A stretch of DNA of 64,000 nt. It comes from CAVSQX01 sp963730225 (GTDB taxonomy: Bacteria > Planctomycetota > Phycisphaerae > Tepidisphaerales > Tepidisphaeraceae). The notes under the pieces were generated by a model. It was given only the letters and a program-made list of their open reading frames with translations. It did not search any database and had not been told where the DNA came from. Below are positions 37,156 to 45,382 of the stretch, one piece after another. A program made the position numbers and the translations under genes. The DNA is taken from NCBI GenBank assembly GCA_963730225.1, contig CAVSQX010000001.1, positions 744,001 through 808,000 of the forward strand. The letters run 5' to 3'. Every line of letters begins with the position of its first letter. Position 1 is the stretch's first letter.

Positions 37156-38312
37156 ACATCGAACAACATTCCCTCGGCCATCAATCCGGGCCCAAGTCCG
37201 ATGGCGACGCACGGCCCGCTGTGCATTTCGTTCCGCATTTTTGCCAGGATGAACAGTATCGTGGCTGAAGACATGTTCCCGTGTTGTGCCAGGATTCGGC
37301 CGGAGCAGGCGGTCGCCTCGGCGGGAAGATCAAGCGAATCGCCCACCGCATCGAGAATCTTCGGGCCGCCGGGATGGATGGCCCAGCCGGCGATGTCGGT
37401 GATTTTCAGATCGTGCCGGGCGAGCCAGTTTTCGCACCAGGGCCGCAGATGCTGGCGGATCAGGCTTGGCACACCGGGGGAAAGCGTCATCTGGAAACCG
37501 TGATCGCCGATTCGCCAGGTCATGGCATCGCGGCTGTTGGGCATGAGCATGCTGCTGGTGTCGCGCAGACTCCACGGCATCGTGAGGCTGTCGTCGCTTC
37601 GGCCAACGACCGCCGCAGCGGCGCCGTCGGCAAACAGAGCGTTGGCCACCAGTTTCCCGGGGTCCCATCCGTAGGCCAGATGAAGGCTGCAAAGCTCGAC
37701 ACAGCAGACCATCACTCGTGCGCTCGGATCGGCGAGCACGACATCGCGCGCCGCCGCCAGCAGATTGAACGCGGCGTGGCAACCCATGAATCCGATGTGC
37801 AGACGACGAATTTCGGGCGAGAGGCCGAGCTGTTCGATCATGGAACAATCGATTCCGGGAGCCATGAATCCCGTGCACGATGCGGTGAACAGATGCGTGA
37901 TCTCCGTCGCCACGGAATGCGATTGTGAAAGTGCGTGGCGCACGGCGGCGACGGCCAATGCCGGCGCTTCGGCGGCGTAGCGGAGCATCCGCATTTCGGT
38001 CGTGGGGCCGCCGTCGGTGTCGCCGGTGCTGGGACGATAGAACGCACGAACCGAATCGAATCGCCGGGCGTCCGGAATATCCTGATCGTGATCGCCATTG
38101 GCCAGAACCGTGCCGCGCGTCTCAATTCCGCTGCCGCGAAAAACCCGCGTCAGCCAGGCCTGCTGAGCCGGCGTCGGGCGGCTGACTTCGATCGCCAACT
38201 GTAAAACATTTTCCTGGGGAATCATCGCCGGACTTGCGGTGCCGATGCCCAGAATGCCGGGGACCGTCTTTTGAGCGGCGCGTTCAAGTGGCGAAAGATC
38301 CAGCAGGCTCAT
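37152..38312 (-). CDS. Type III polyketide synthase (chalcone/stilbene synthase family)
   Basis: 386 residues. ATG at 38312 overlaps the upstream stop (ATGA), so translation is coupled; the longer open frame upstream is not supported. The catalytic triad is visible: Cys146 in FTASCTGFMAPG, His in GWAIHPGGPKILDAV and Asn in QHGNMSSATILFIL; the C-terminal GLGPGLMAEG is the family glycine loop. Homodimeric enzymes of this type condense an acyl-CoA starter with malonyl-CoA, giving pyrones or resorcinol/phloroglucinol products. The two upstream genes (FAD oxidoreductase and methyltransferase) parallel the streptomycete srs type of gene set that hydroxylates and methylates alkylresorcinols; the actual product here is unknown. 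Confidence 0.93.
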   Translation of the reverse strand: MSLLDLSPLERAAQKTVPGILGIGTASPAMIPQENVLQLAIEVSRPTPAQQAWLTRVFRGSGIETRGTVLANGDHDQDIPDARRFDSVRAFYRPSTGDTDGGPTTEMRMLRYAAEAPALAVAAVRHALSQSHSVATEITHLFTASCTGFMAPGIDCSMIEQLGLSPEIRRLHIGFMGCHAAFNLLAAARDVVLADPSARVMVCCVELCSLHLAYGWDPGKLVANALFADGAAAAVVGRSDDSLTMPWSLRDTSSMLMPNSRDAMTWRIGDHGFQMTLSPGVPSLIRQHLRPWCENWLARHDLKITDIAGWAIHPGGPKILDAVGDSLDLPAEATACSGRILAQHGNMSSATILFILAKMRNEMHSGPCVAIGLGPGLMAEGMLFDV

Positions 38313-39490
38313 CCGGCTTCTCCATACATCTGTGCCGGAATCGGGGGATCGAATTCGCAAATTCTGTTGGAGACGTAGTTTCCGATAGCCGGAAACATTC
38401 CCGCGACGGCAATCGTGACCGCAGCCAACGACGGATGGCGCACCAGGGGCCGCATCGCTCGACACCATGTTTGCCTTCGCCCGGCGGTTTTGCCATGCAG
38501 TATTTCCCAGTGCATGGGCAAGCTTTTGGGCCATTGACCATCGGCCGGCAGGAGGTTAGCGACGTCGATGGCACTTCGGATCGCCCAATTCATTCCTTCG
38601 CCGGTGAACGGTTCGACGTAGCCGCATGCGTCGCCCACTGCCAGAACCCGGTGCCCGCCGAGATGTTTTCGGCGTCGCGTCATCATGCCAACGCCGCGGG
38701 GGCGCAGATTTTTTAGACTCGGCATGCGGAAACGACCGCCGGTTCGAAGGATCTTCTCGATCAGCGGTATGGGACCGCCGGCTTTCTGGCATCGGGCTGG
38801 ATCGAGCGCGGCGGCCAGGTGAAGTTGTCCGTTGGCAAGGCGAACCGCGCCGACATAACCGCCGGCGGCGATGTGCATGTGGATCGTGCCCTGCCGCCAA
38901 TCGGGGCCGGACTCGGGGATCGCAATCGACGCGCCCATCCACGCTCTCGGATCGATTCGCCATTTCGCCCATGGTTCGGCGTCAACGCATGTGCCGGCGA
39001 TTCCGTCGCAGGCCAATACCATTTTTGCGCGGACGTTTGTCGTGATGCCGGAGGTAGTGAATTGCAGGATGCGGTCACTCTCGCAAGTTTCGGCGGGCAG
39101 AAGTTTCGCCGCGGTTTCGGGCAGAAATGTGCAGCCGCGCTCGACGGCCCGATTCACCAACATGGTGTCCAAAACCGCGCGGGAAATGGCGATGCCGCCG
39201 GCCGGCATCTCCAGCGATCTTTGACCCAAGTGCCAGATGGCGCGATCGATGGGCTGTCCACCGCGAAAGGATGACGCCAAGCCCGCGCCGGACAGCGATT
39301 GAATCGCCGCGGCATTGAGGCATCCACCGCAGACTTTTTCCCGAGGCCAGCGAGACTTTTCCACCAGCACGACGCTCCGCCCCCGACCCGCCAGAATCGC
39401 CGCGGCAACGCTGCCCGCCGGGCCAGCGCCGACAACGACGACGTCCCACATGGTTTCACCGATGGGTGGGCGATCATCCAACCGCTTCAT
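38309..39490 (-). CDS. FAD-dependent oxidoreductase, geranylgeranyl-reductase-like
   Basis: 393 residues. The N-terminus has the FAD dinucleotide fold WDVVVVGAGPAGSVAAAILA with VLVEKSRWPREKVCGGCLN, the CGGCLN being typical of the geranylgeranyl reductase/p-hydroxybenzoate-hydroxylase-like group. The second FAD motif is HRVLAVGDACGYVEPFTGEG with the conserved GD. Start at 39490 overlaps the end of the methyltransferase by 17 nt; an internal Met just before WDVVVV is an alternative. In this operon it may reduce or hydroxylate the polyketide. No membrane anchor is obvious at the N-terminus; a hydrophobic stretch near the C-terminus (LAAVTIAVAGMFPAIG) could contact membrane. Confidence 0.87.
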   Translation of the reverse strand: MKRLDDRPPIGETMWDVVVVGAGPAGSVAAAILAGRGRSVVLVEKSRWPREKVCGGCLNAAAIQSLSGAGLASSFRGGQPIDRAIWHLGQRSLEMPAGGIAISRAVLDTMLVNRAVERGCTFLPETAAKLLPAETCESDRILQFTTSGITTNVRAKMVLACDGIAGTCVDAEPWAKWRIDPRAWMGASIAIPESGPDWRQGTIHMHIAAGGYVGAVRLANGQLHLAAALDPARCQKAGGPIPLIEKILRTGGRFRMPSLKNLRPRGVGMMTRRRKHLGGHRVLAVGDACGYVEPFTGEGMNWAIRSAIDVANLLPADGQWPKSLPMHWEILHGKTAGRRQTWCRAMRPLVRHPSLAAVTIAVAGMFPAIGNYVSNRICEFDPPIPAQMYGEAG

Positions 39491-40240
39491 CTTCGTCGAC
39501 TCCGATCGGTCGTTTCCAGACCAGCAGCATGCGCCACGGTGCACACGCACGCACCACAGCGCCATCCATCTGAGCCGCGACTGCAAAGCTTTGCAATTCC
39601 TCGATGGTCCAGGCGGCCCGCACGCTGGCCGGGCCGTCGAAGTGGACAATCGGGCTGCGGCTCAGCAGACGGCAGCCCAACCAGGCTGCCGCCAATCCCA
39701 TCGACGTTCGACGCAGATCGCTGATCACCGCCATCCGACGAGCCAGCCGGCGGCATGCCTGCGCAGCAAATCGACGACTTGCTCGGGAGTTCTCAGATGA
39801 TGAAGAAAGAGGCTGTTGGTGATGATTTCCGCGCGCCGAAGGTGCGACATGTCCAGGGCATCGTGGCGCAAGGTGTCGAAGTCAAGTTGCGCCTTTTTGG
39901 CGGCGACGCCCGCCTGTGCAAGTGCGGTGTCGCTTTTATCCAGAAAGGTCAGATGAATTTCGATCCCCGCACTCCGCAGCCGCCGGGCGACGGCGATCGA
40001 CACATCCCCGCCGCCGCAGGCGATGTCGAGCAGCGACAATCGACCGATTTGGTCCGCGCGGGCGAGATCGAGAATGGGCCGCGCCATTTGCCGGGCGACG
40101 CCCGAAATGCCGTTGATTCGCTTCAGCCCGGCCAGGGCCCGGAGATGATCGGCTTGCGCGATCCGCGGTGAATCCATCAACTCGTCGACGATGATCCGGC
40201 GATTGGTCTGGTGGTTTTTAGCGATGTCAAAATCGTTCAT
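39474..40240 (-). CDS. Class I SAM-dependent methyltransferase, one frameshift
   Basis: About 255 residues after correcting one missing base near 39745. The first frame (from 40240) has SLLDIACGGGDVSIAVARRL, the SAM-binding motif I, and FLDKSDTAL plus HDALDMSHLRRAEIITNSLFLHHL, motifs II and post-I of UbiE-like enzymes. The second frame continues MAVISDLRRTSMGLAAAWLG and ends VDEDEAVG. The pair matches methyltransferases that accompany type III polyketide synthases and FAD oxidoreductases in many bacteria. First gene of the three-gene minus-strand operon; the 167 bp upstream form a divergent intergenic region shared with the GlnE-like gene. Confidence 0.85.
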
Positions 40241-40407
40241 CGGTCATCGACTTCCAAGCCGACTATGCGCATGGCCTCAAATAGTATGTGCCGAAATTCC
40301 AATCCTTGCATCGCTCGCCGAATTATTTGGGGATGAATCCCGCCGCGTCGGGGGAAACGCACTGGACACGACCCGCCGCCGGCATTGCAATGGAGTTGGG
40401 ATGCGCT

Positions 40408-42705
40408 ATGGCCGCCAACCCCCAAATCGTCGATCGAGTCCTCTCCCACTGCCCGAAGGTAGACCCGGCGGTGGTGAGCGCGTTGCTGCGTCGATTTGGC
40501 GATGATTACCTGAATCGTTTTGATCCCAGAACCATCGCCGGGCACGTCCGCGCCCTTGGCCGCTCTTTCCCGCGAGAGTCCGGCGGAACTGCTCGTGAGG
40601 CAGGAAGCCGACGGACAGATCAGCTGTACGGTGCTGGCGTTCGATCATGCTTTTGCTTTTTCCAGCATAACAGGCATGCTCGCCGGCTCGGGGTTCGCCA
40701 TCGAAAGCAGCGACGCCTTCACGCTGCGGCGCACCAAATCTTCCGTCCCGCACCGCCGCACCGCTCAAATGCGTTCGCGTTCCGCCTCGCCGCGCGATCC
40801 GAAAACCGCCGCGCTCATCGTCGATCATTTCTCCGGGCGGCTGCTTGGGCCGCTGACGGATTTTGCGAAATGGCTCGCCGCTTTTCAGCCGGCCCTGCTT
40901 GAAATTCTGCGTCTGCTGGACCAGGAGGACGAGCCATCCAACGAACAGGCCAAGCGGCTGGTGAACGAGCGCGTCACACAATGGCTCCGGCAGCGCCGGG
41001 AGACCGAGGCACAGACGATCGAAGGGGAAATCGCCCAGGTGGCGATCGAGCGGTTGCCGCAGTGCACGCGGCTGCGCCTGCGCGCGCCCGATACGCCCGC
41101 TTTCCTGTACGCGCTGAGCACGTCGCTTTCGTTGCATGGATTGCAGATCGAACGGACGGTGGCGCGGACGAGCGACAACCGAGCCGCCGACGAAGTCGAT
41201 ATCGTCGATTCGCGCGGCCAGCCGCTGACCGATCCGGATCGTCTGCGGCAATTGCGCCTCTCCGTGCTGCTGACCGAGCGATTTGCCTATTCTCTGGACG
41301 TCGCGCCCGATCCTTTCACCGCGCTGCGGCGATTCGAGGAGCTGAGCGAGAAAGTGGCCAGCCTGCCGCATGGGGCCCAATGGATGTCGGTCCTTTCCAA
41401 CCCGCGGAGCATGACCGATCTGGCCAAGGTGCTGGGGGCGAGCGATCATCTTTGGGAGGATTTCATCCGCCTGGATGCCGTCGGCATCTTGCCACTGCTG
41501 CAACGGCGCGCCCAGCGGCGCGAGCTGTGCCCGCCGATGTCGAGCTTGCCGTCGCGGCTGGAGGAGGTTCTGGCCGGCGCAGGCCCCTTCGACGAACAAC
41601 GCCGCCGATTGAACCAATTCAAGGACCGCGAGCTGTTCCTGATCGACCTGGATCACATCCTCGCCGAGACAAACCCCGACGCCGCACTGCGGCTTTTGTC
41701 CGAGCGACTGGTCTTTCTGGCCGAAAATCTGGTCGCCGCCGCGGCTCGCATGGCGTACGACGATCTGCATCGTCTCTACGGACAACCGCGCGATTCCGCC
41801 GGCGATGTCGGTTTTGCCGTCTTCGGCCTGGGCAAGCTCGGCGGCGTGGCGCTGGGATACGCGTCGGACATCGAGTTGCTGTTTCAGTTCGGCGGCGACG
41901 GGCAAACCGAAGGCGGCATCCGCGGATCGTTGGGCAACGACGAGTTCTTCGCCATTCTCACTCGCGAGACGCGCGATTCCATCCAGGCCCGGCGTCAGGG
42001 GATCTTCCAGGTCGATCTGCGGCTGCGCCCCTTCGGCAATGCCGGAGCGCTGGCCAATAGCAAGGACCAGTTCGCGCACTATTACGGTCCGCAGGGACAG
42101 GCACATCCTTTCGAGCGTCTGGCTCTGGTGCGTCTCCGTTGGATCGCCGGCGATTCCAAACTGGGATTTGAAATCGAGCAACTCCGGGATCGGCTCCTTT
42201 ACGATGGGCCGCCGCTGGATCTGAACGCGATCTGGGATGTCCTGGGCAAGATGCGGGCCCAACATCTCAAGGGGAAACAGCCCAATTCCAAGTACAGCCC
42301 CGGCGCCCTGGCCGACCTGGAAAGCACCGTTCAGATTTTACAAGTGATGCATGGCGCAAGCGTGCCGCAACTCCGTACGCCCCGCATGCACGACGCCATG
42401 ATCGCGCTGTTTCGCGCCGGCATCCTCTCGGCGACGGAGTTTGAAGATCTGACGGCCGCTTATCACTTCCTGCGGCGGCTGATCAACGCGCAGGCGCAGT
42501 GCTGCGCGGCTCGGCTCTGGACCTGCTGGTCCCGGCCAGAGGCTCGCAAGAGCTTACGCACCTGGCGCGGAGAATGAACTATCTTCCCCAGGAAAAGGGC
42601 GGCGACGCGGAGGCTCAACTGGTCGATGAATTTGACCGCCGCACCAAGGCCGTTCGGCAATTCGTCCGAAAGCGCTTCGGCCGACCGAGTCCCGGCGAGA
42701 AATAA
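40408..42705 (+). CDS. GlnE-like glutamine synthetase adenylyltransferase with N-terminal ACT-like regions, two frameshifts
   Basis: Three frames join into about 765 residues. 40408-40555 encodes MAANPQIVDRVLSHC to GHVRAL; an extra T near 40556 shifts into AALSRESPAELLV; a missing base near 42493 shifts into MLRGSALDLLVPARGS and HLARRMNYLP, ending at 42705. Residues near 70-110 and 240-290 look like ACT domains. The nucleotidyltransferase domain has FAVFGLGKLGGVALGYAS followed by DIELLF, and VDLRLRPFGNAGALA. GlnE enzymes usually have two such domains and DxD; here there is one, with DIE. It faces glutamine synthetase tail to tail, supporting a role in adenylylating or deadenylylating it. A degenerate or altered activity is possible. 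Confidence 0.8.
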
Positions 42706-42707
42706 AA

Positions 42708-42737
42708 CGCCCAGGGCCACCGCCGGGGCCCTGGGCG
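42708..42737. terminator. Bidirectional hairpin terminator between glnE-like gene and glnA
   Basis: CGCCCAGGGCC and GGCCCTGGGCG form a perfect 11-bp GC-rich stem with an 8-nt loop, between the two convergent stop codons. An AAAA run precedes it, i.e. a short U-tract for the minus strand; the plus strand has only GTCGTGGGTT. Confidence 0.8.
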
Positions 42738-42753
42738 TCGTGGGTTCGTTGGA

Positions 42754-44187
42754 TCAAATATCGTAATACAGCATGAACTCGTACGGATGCGGCCGCAGAC
42801 GAATCGCATCCACTTCGTTGGCGGATTTATAATCGATCCATGTGTCGATCACATCGCTGGTGAACACATCGCTCTTGGTGAGGAATGCGTGGTCGTTTTT
42901 CAGTGCGCCGAGCGATTCCGCCAGCGAACCGGGCGTTTGCGCCACTTCCTTGGCGTCCTCGGGGTCCAGATCATAAATGTTGACATCCAACGGCTTGCCC
43001 GGATCGAGCTTGTTCTGGATGCCGTCCACGGCGGCCATAAGCATCGCCGAGAACGTGAGATACGGGTTGCAACTGGGATCGGGACAGCGGAATTCCAGCC
43101 GCTTGGCCTTGGGCGAAGGACTATACATCGGAATGCGTACCGCCGCCGAGCGGTTGCGCTGGCTGTAGGCGAGATTAACCGGGGCTTCGTAGCCGGGGAC
43201 CAGACGTTTGTAGCTGTTGGTCGTCGGCGCGGCGAAGGCGAGAATGGATGGAGCGTGCTTGAGAATTCCCGCGGCGGCGTGCAGGGCCATTTCGCTCAAA
43301 CCGGCGTATCCGGAACCGGCGAAGAGCGGCTTGCCCTCTTTCCAAAGTGAAAAGTGCGTGTGCATGCCGCTGCCGTTGTCCTGGAAAAGGGGCTTGGGCA
43401 TGAAGCACGCCGTCTTGCCGTGCCGTCGGGCGACCATTTTGATGATGTATTTGTAGAGCGTCATCTTGTCGGCCATCTCGACCAGCGGCGAGAATTTCAT
43501 ATCGATTTCGCACTGGCCGCCGGTGGCGACTTCGTGGTGCTGGGCCTCGATCTCGATGCCGCACTCTTCCATGAGCAGCATGCATTCGGTGCGGATGTCC
43601 TGGAGCGAATCGCTCGGGGGAATGGGGAAATAGCCTTCCTTGTAGCGAAGTTTGTTGCCCAGATTGGGGCCGCCATTGTCGTCTTCGCGGCCGGCGTTCC
43701 AGATTCCTTCGATTGAGTCGATGTGGTAGTAGCCTTCGTTTTGCCGTTGGTCGTAGCGGACCGAGTCGAAAACGAAGAACTCGGCCTCTGGACCGAAGAA
43801 CGCCATGTCGGCAATTCCCAACTTTTGGACGTGTTTAAGTGCTTTCCGGGCGATGTTGCGGGGATCGCGGCTGTAATCCTGCCGGTTCAGGGGATCCTGG
43901 ATGTTACAGATCATCACCAGCGTCGACTCCTTGGTGAAAGGATCGACAAACGCCGTCAACGGATCGGGGACGACCAGCATGTCCGATTCATTGATCGCCT
44001 GCCAGCCGCGGATGGACGAGCCGTCAAAGCCGAGGCCGTCTTTGAAGGCGTCGTCGTCGATGCAGTGTGCCGGCACCGTGAAGTGCTGCTGCATGCCGGG
44101 AAAGTCCATGAACCGCAGGTCCACGGCTTTGATGTTTTTGTCTTTAATGAGCTTTAGAACGTCAGACGGAGATTTTGCCGCATTCAT
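42754..44187 (-). CDS. glnA: Glutamine synthetase, type I
   Basis: 477 residues, the usual length for type I. The start is ATG at 44187 (MNAAKSPSDVLKLIKDKN) with AAAGGCGATG upstream; the longer open frame is non-coding. Motifs: FDGSSIRGWQAINESDM (beta-grasp/latch), FFGPEAEFFVFD (metal-binding Glu), NDNG-type QDNGSGMHTHFSLWK (substrate and ATP), APTTNSYKRLVPGYEAP, RSAAVRIP. The adenylylation tyrosine is in NIYDLDPED, equivalent to Tyr397 of the enterobacterial enzyme, so control by a GlnE-type enzyme is expected and one is encoded next door. Cytoplasmic dodecamer joining ammonia and glutamate using ATP. Confidence 0.97.
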   Translation of the reverse strand: MNAAKSPSDVLKLIKDKNIKAVDLRFMDFPGMQQHFTVPAHCIDDDAFKDGLGFDGSSIRGWQAINESDMLVVPDPLTAFVDPFTKESTLVMICNIQDPLNRQDYSRDPRNIARKALKHVQKLGIADMAFFGPEAEFFVFDSVRYDQRQNEGYYHIDSIEGIWNAGREDDNGGPNLGNKLRYKEGYFPIPPSDSLQDIRTECMLLMEECGIEIEAQHHEVATGGQCEIDMKFSPLVEMADKMTLYKYIIKMVARRHGKTACFMPKPLFQDNGSGMHTHFSLWKEGKPLFAGSGYAGLSEMALHAAAGILKHAPSILAFAAPTTNSYKRLVPGYEAPVNLAYSQRNRSAAVRIPMYSPSPKAKRLEFRCPDPSCNPYLTFSAMLMAAVDGIQNKLDPGKPLDVNIYDLDPEDAKEVAQTPGSLAESLGALKNDHAFLTKSDVFTSDVIDTWIDYKSANEVDAIRLRPHPYEFMLYYDI

Positions 44188-44288
44188 AAGACATCGCCTT
44201 TCGCCAAAATGACAGGTCCGGAAATAGCGGGCCGACATGGGAGACGCAAAGCGCGGTTGACGGCAAATTGAACAAATCCAAGGCGCTG

Positions 44289-44294
44289 TGTCAA
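44289..44294 (-). promoter_or_regulatory. Possible -35 element upstream of glnA
   Basis: On the minus strand a perfect TTGACA lies about 100 bp before the glnA start; the hexamer 17 nt downstream (TCAATT) is a poor -10. No convincing sigma-54 (GG-N10-GC) site was seen in the 185-bp gap. Confidence 0.2.
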
Positions 44295-44372
44295 AGGAAA
44301 TCCGAACTGGCGACAATCCGAATTCCCCCGACCGCGCCTGCGCCCCATCGCGTCGGCCGGCGGCCGCCTGGG

Positions 44373-45382
44373 CTAAAGTCGGTCCAGGATGTCGCCCAAA
44401 CCCCATTGTTCCATCAGGCTCGGAATTGTCGCGATTGAAAAAGTAGACGCACCGTTGCCGGCTGGCGTCGCGGCCAAGGCGATGGCGGCCTCAGGAGCAA
44501 CCTCAATGCCCGGTTGGGATATATCGATGGCATCATCCAAAGCCACCGAAACCGTCAGCGCCGGGCCTTGGGTATTGAATGCATCATCGATAACCGTGTA
44601 GTCGTCGCCGTTCACCACGCCGTCGTAATTGAAATCGCCGTTCAGCCATCCGATCAGGTGCGAGTTGAAGCCGTTGTCGATGAGCGTGTAATCGCTGCCG
44701 TTGACGACCCCGTCGAGATTGGCGTCGCCGAAGTAGGTGTATTTCACCAGAACATCGCTGCTCGCCACGGTCTGCCCGTCAAAAGTGGCCGAGGCGGCAA
44801 CGCGAATTCCCAACGCCTTGTTGCTCGCCAGGCGGGCCGCGGAGGAAGTAATCCCGGTGGTACCGTTCCAGTATCCAGCGAATCCCGAGCCAATCTCCTG
44901 CGTCAACTGACTCAGATTTCCATTGTGGACGATCAGATCGTTGCCGCTCAGATCCAACAAGCCCCCACCCGCAAACGCAAGCGAGCCGGTGATGAGCACC
45001 GTGCGATTCGCCGAAGCCGTCGGAGCGGCAACGGTCACCTTGCCCGTGCTGGCGATGTCGATCGCACCCAGCGTGCGCGCCAGGATGCCGCTGCTGGTGC
45101 TCGCCGCGAAGTTCACTTGCCCCGACGCATTGAGCGTCGCCGTCGAAGCGAGCGTCCCGACGACGTTGAAGATCGCACCCGCGGCGACATCATCGTTAGC
45201 GCTGACGATAGCGCCGGCGGCGGGAAGATTCAAGGTGCCGGCGTTAATCATCGTGTCGCCGCTGTACGTGTTGGCGCCGTCAAACATCACGGCTCCGGGA
45301 CCGGTGAAGGTTACGCCAAACGCTCCGGAGACGATTCCAGTGACGGTCATCAGCGCGTTCAGCGCCAACGTCGAAAGTCCCC
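44373..45382 (-). CDS. LEPRxLL surface protein, C-terminal part (same gene as 45280-48645)
   Basis: 331 residues in the frame that stays open after the break. Removing one G from the GGGG run at 45379-45382 (coding strand) joins GSITLGGLG to LSTLALNALMTVTGIVSG, giving one 1,423-residue protein. This part starts with autotransporter-associated beta-strand sequence (VMFDGANTYSGDTMINAGTL), then the shared cassette: NRTVLITGSLAFAG, NDLIVHNGN and the two dockerin-like loops. The tail ends LMEQWGLGDILDRL, without a PEP-CTERM signal, resembling the tail of the giant protein ending at 59874 (NLWDQTDVLDKLGQR). The intended protein therefore has an N-terminal LEPRxLL motif and a C-terminal dockerin-like end. 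Confidence 0.78.
44560..44729 (-). repeat. Dockerin-like double calcium-loop cassette, copy 4
   Basis: Minus-strand copy of the block at 9721-9906, with the second loop ending DYTVIDDAFNTQ. Confidence 0.85.

Noticed and set aside
40406..42265. Minus-strand open frame of 619 codons opposite the GlnE-like gene
   Set aside because: Arg/Gln/His-rich translation with no family features; it is the antisense shadow of a well-supported GC-rich gene.
44188..44406. N-terminal extension of glutamine synthetase
   Set aside because: Extra residues are not glutamine-synthetase-like; ATG at 44187 gives the normal length and has a ribosome-binding site.
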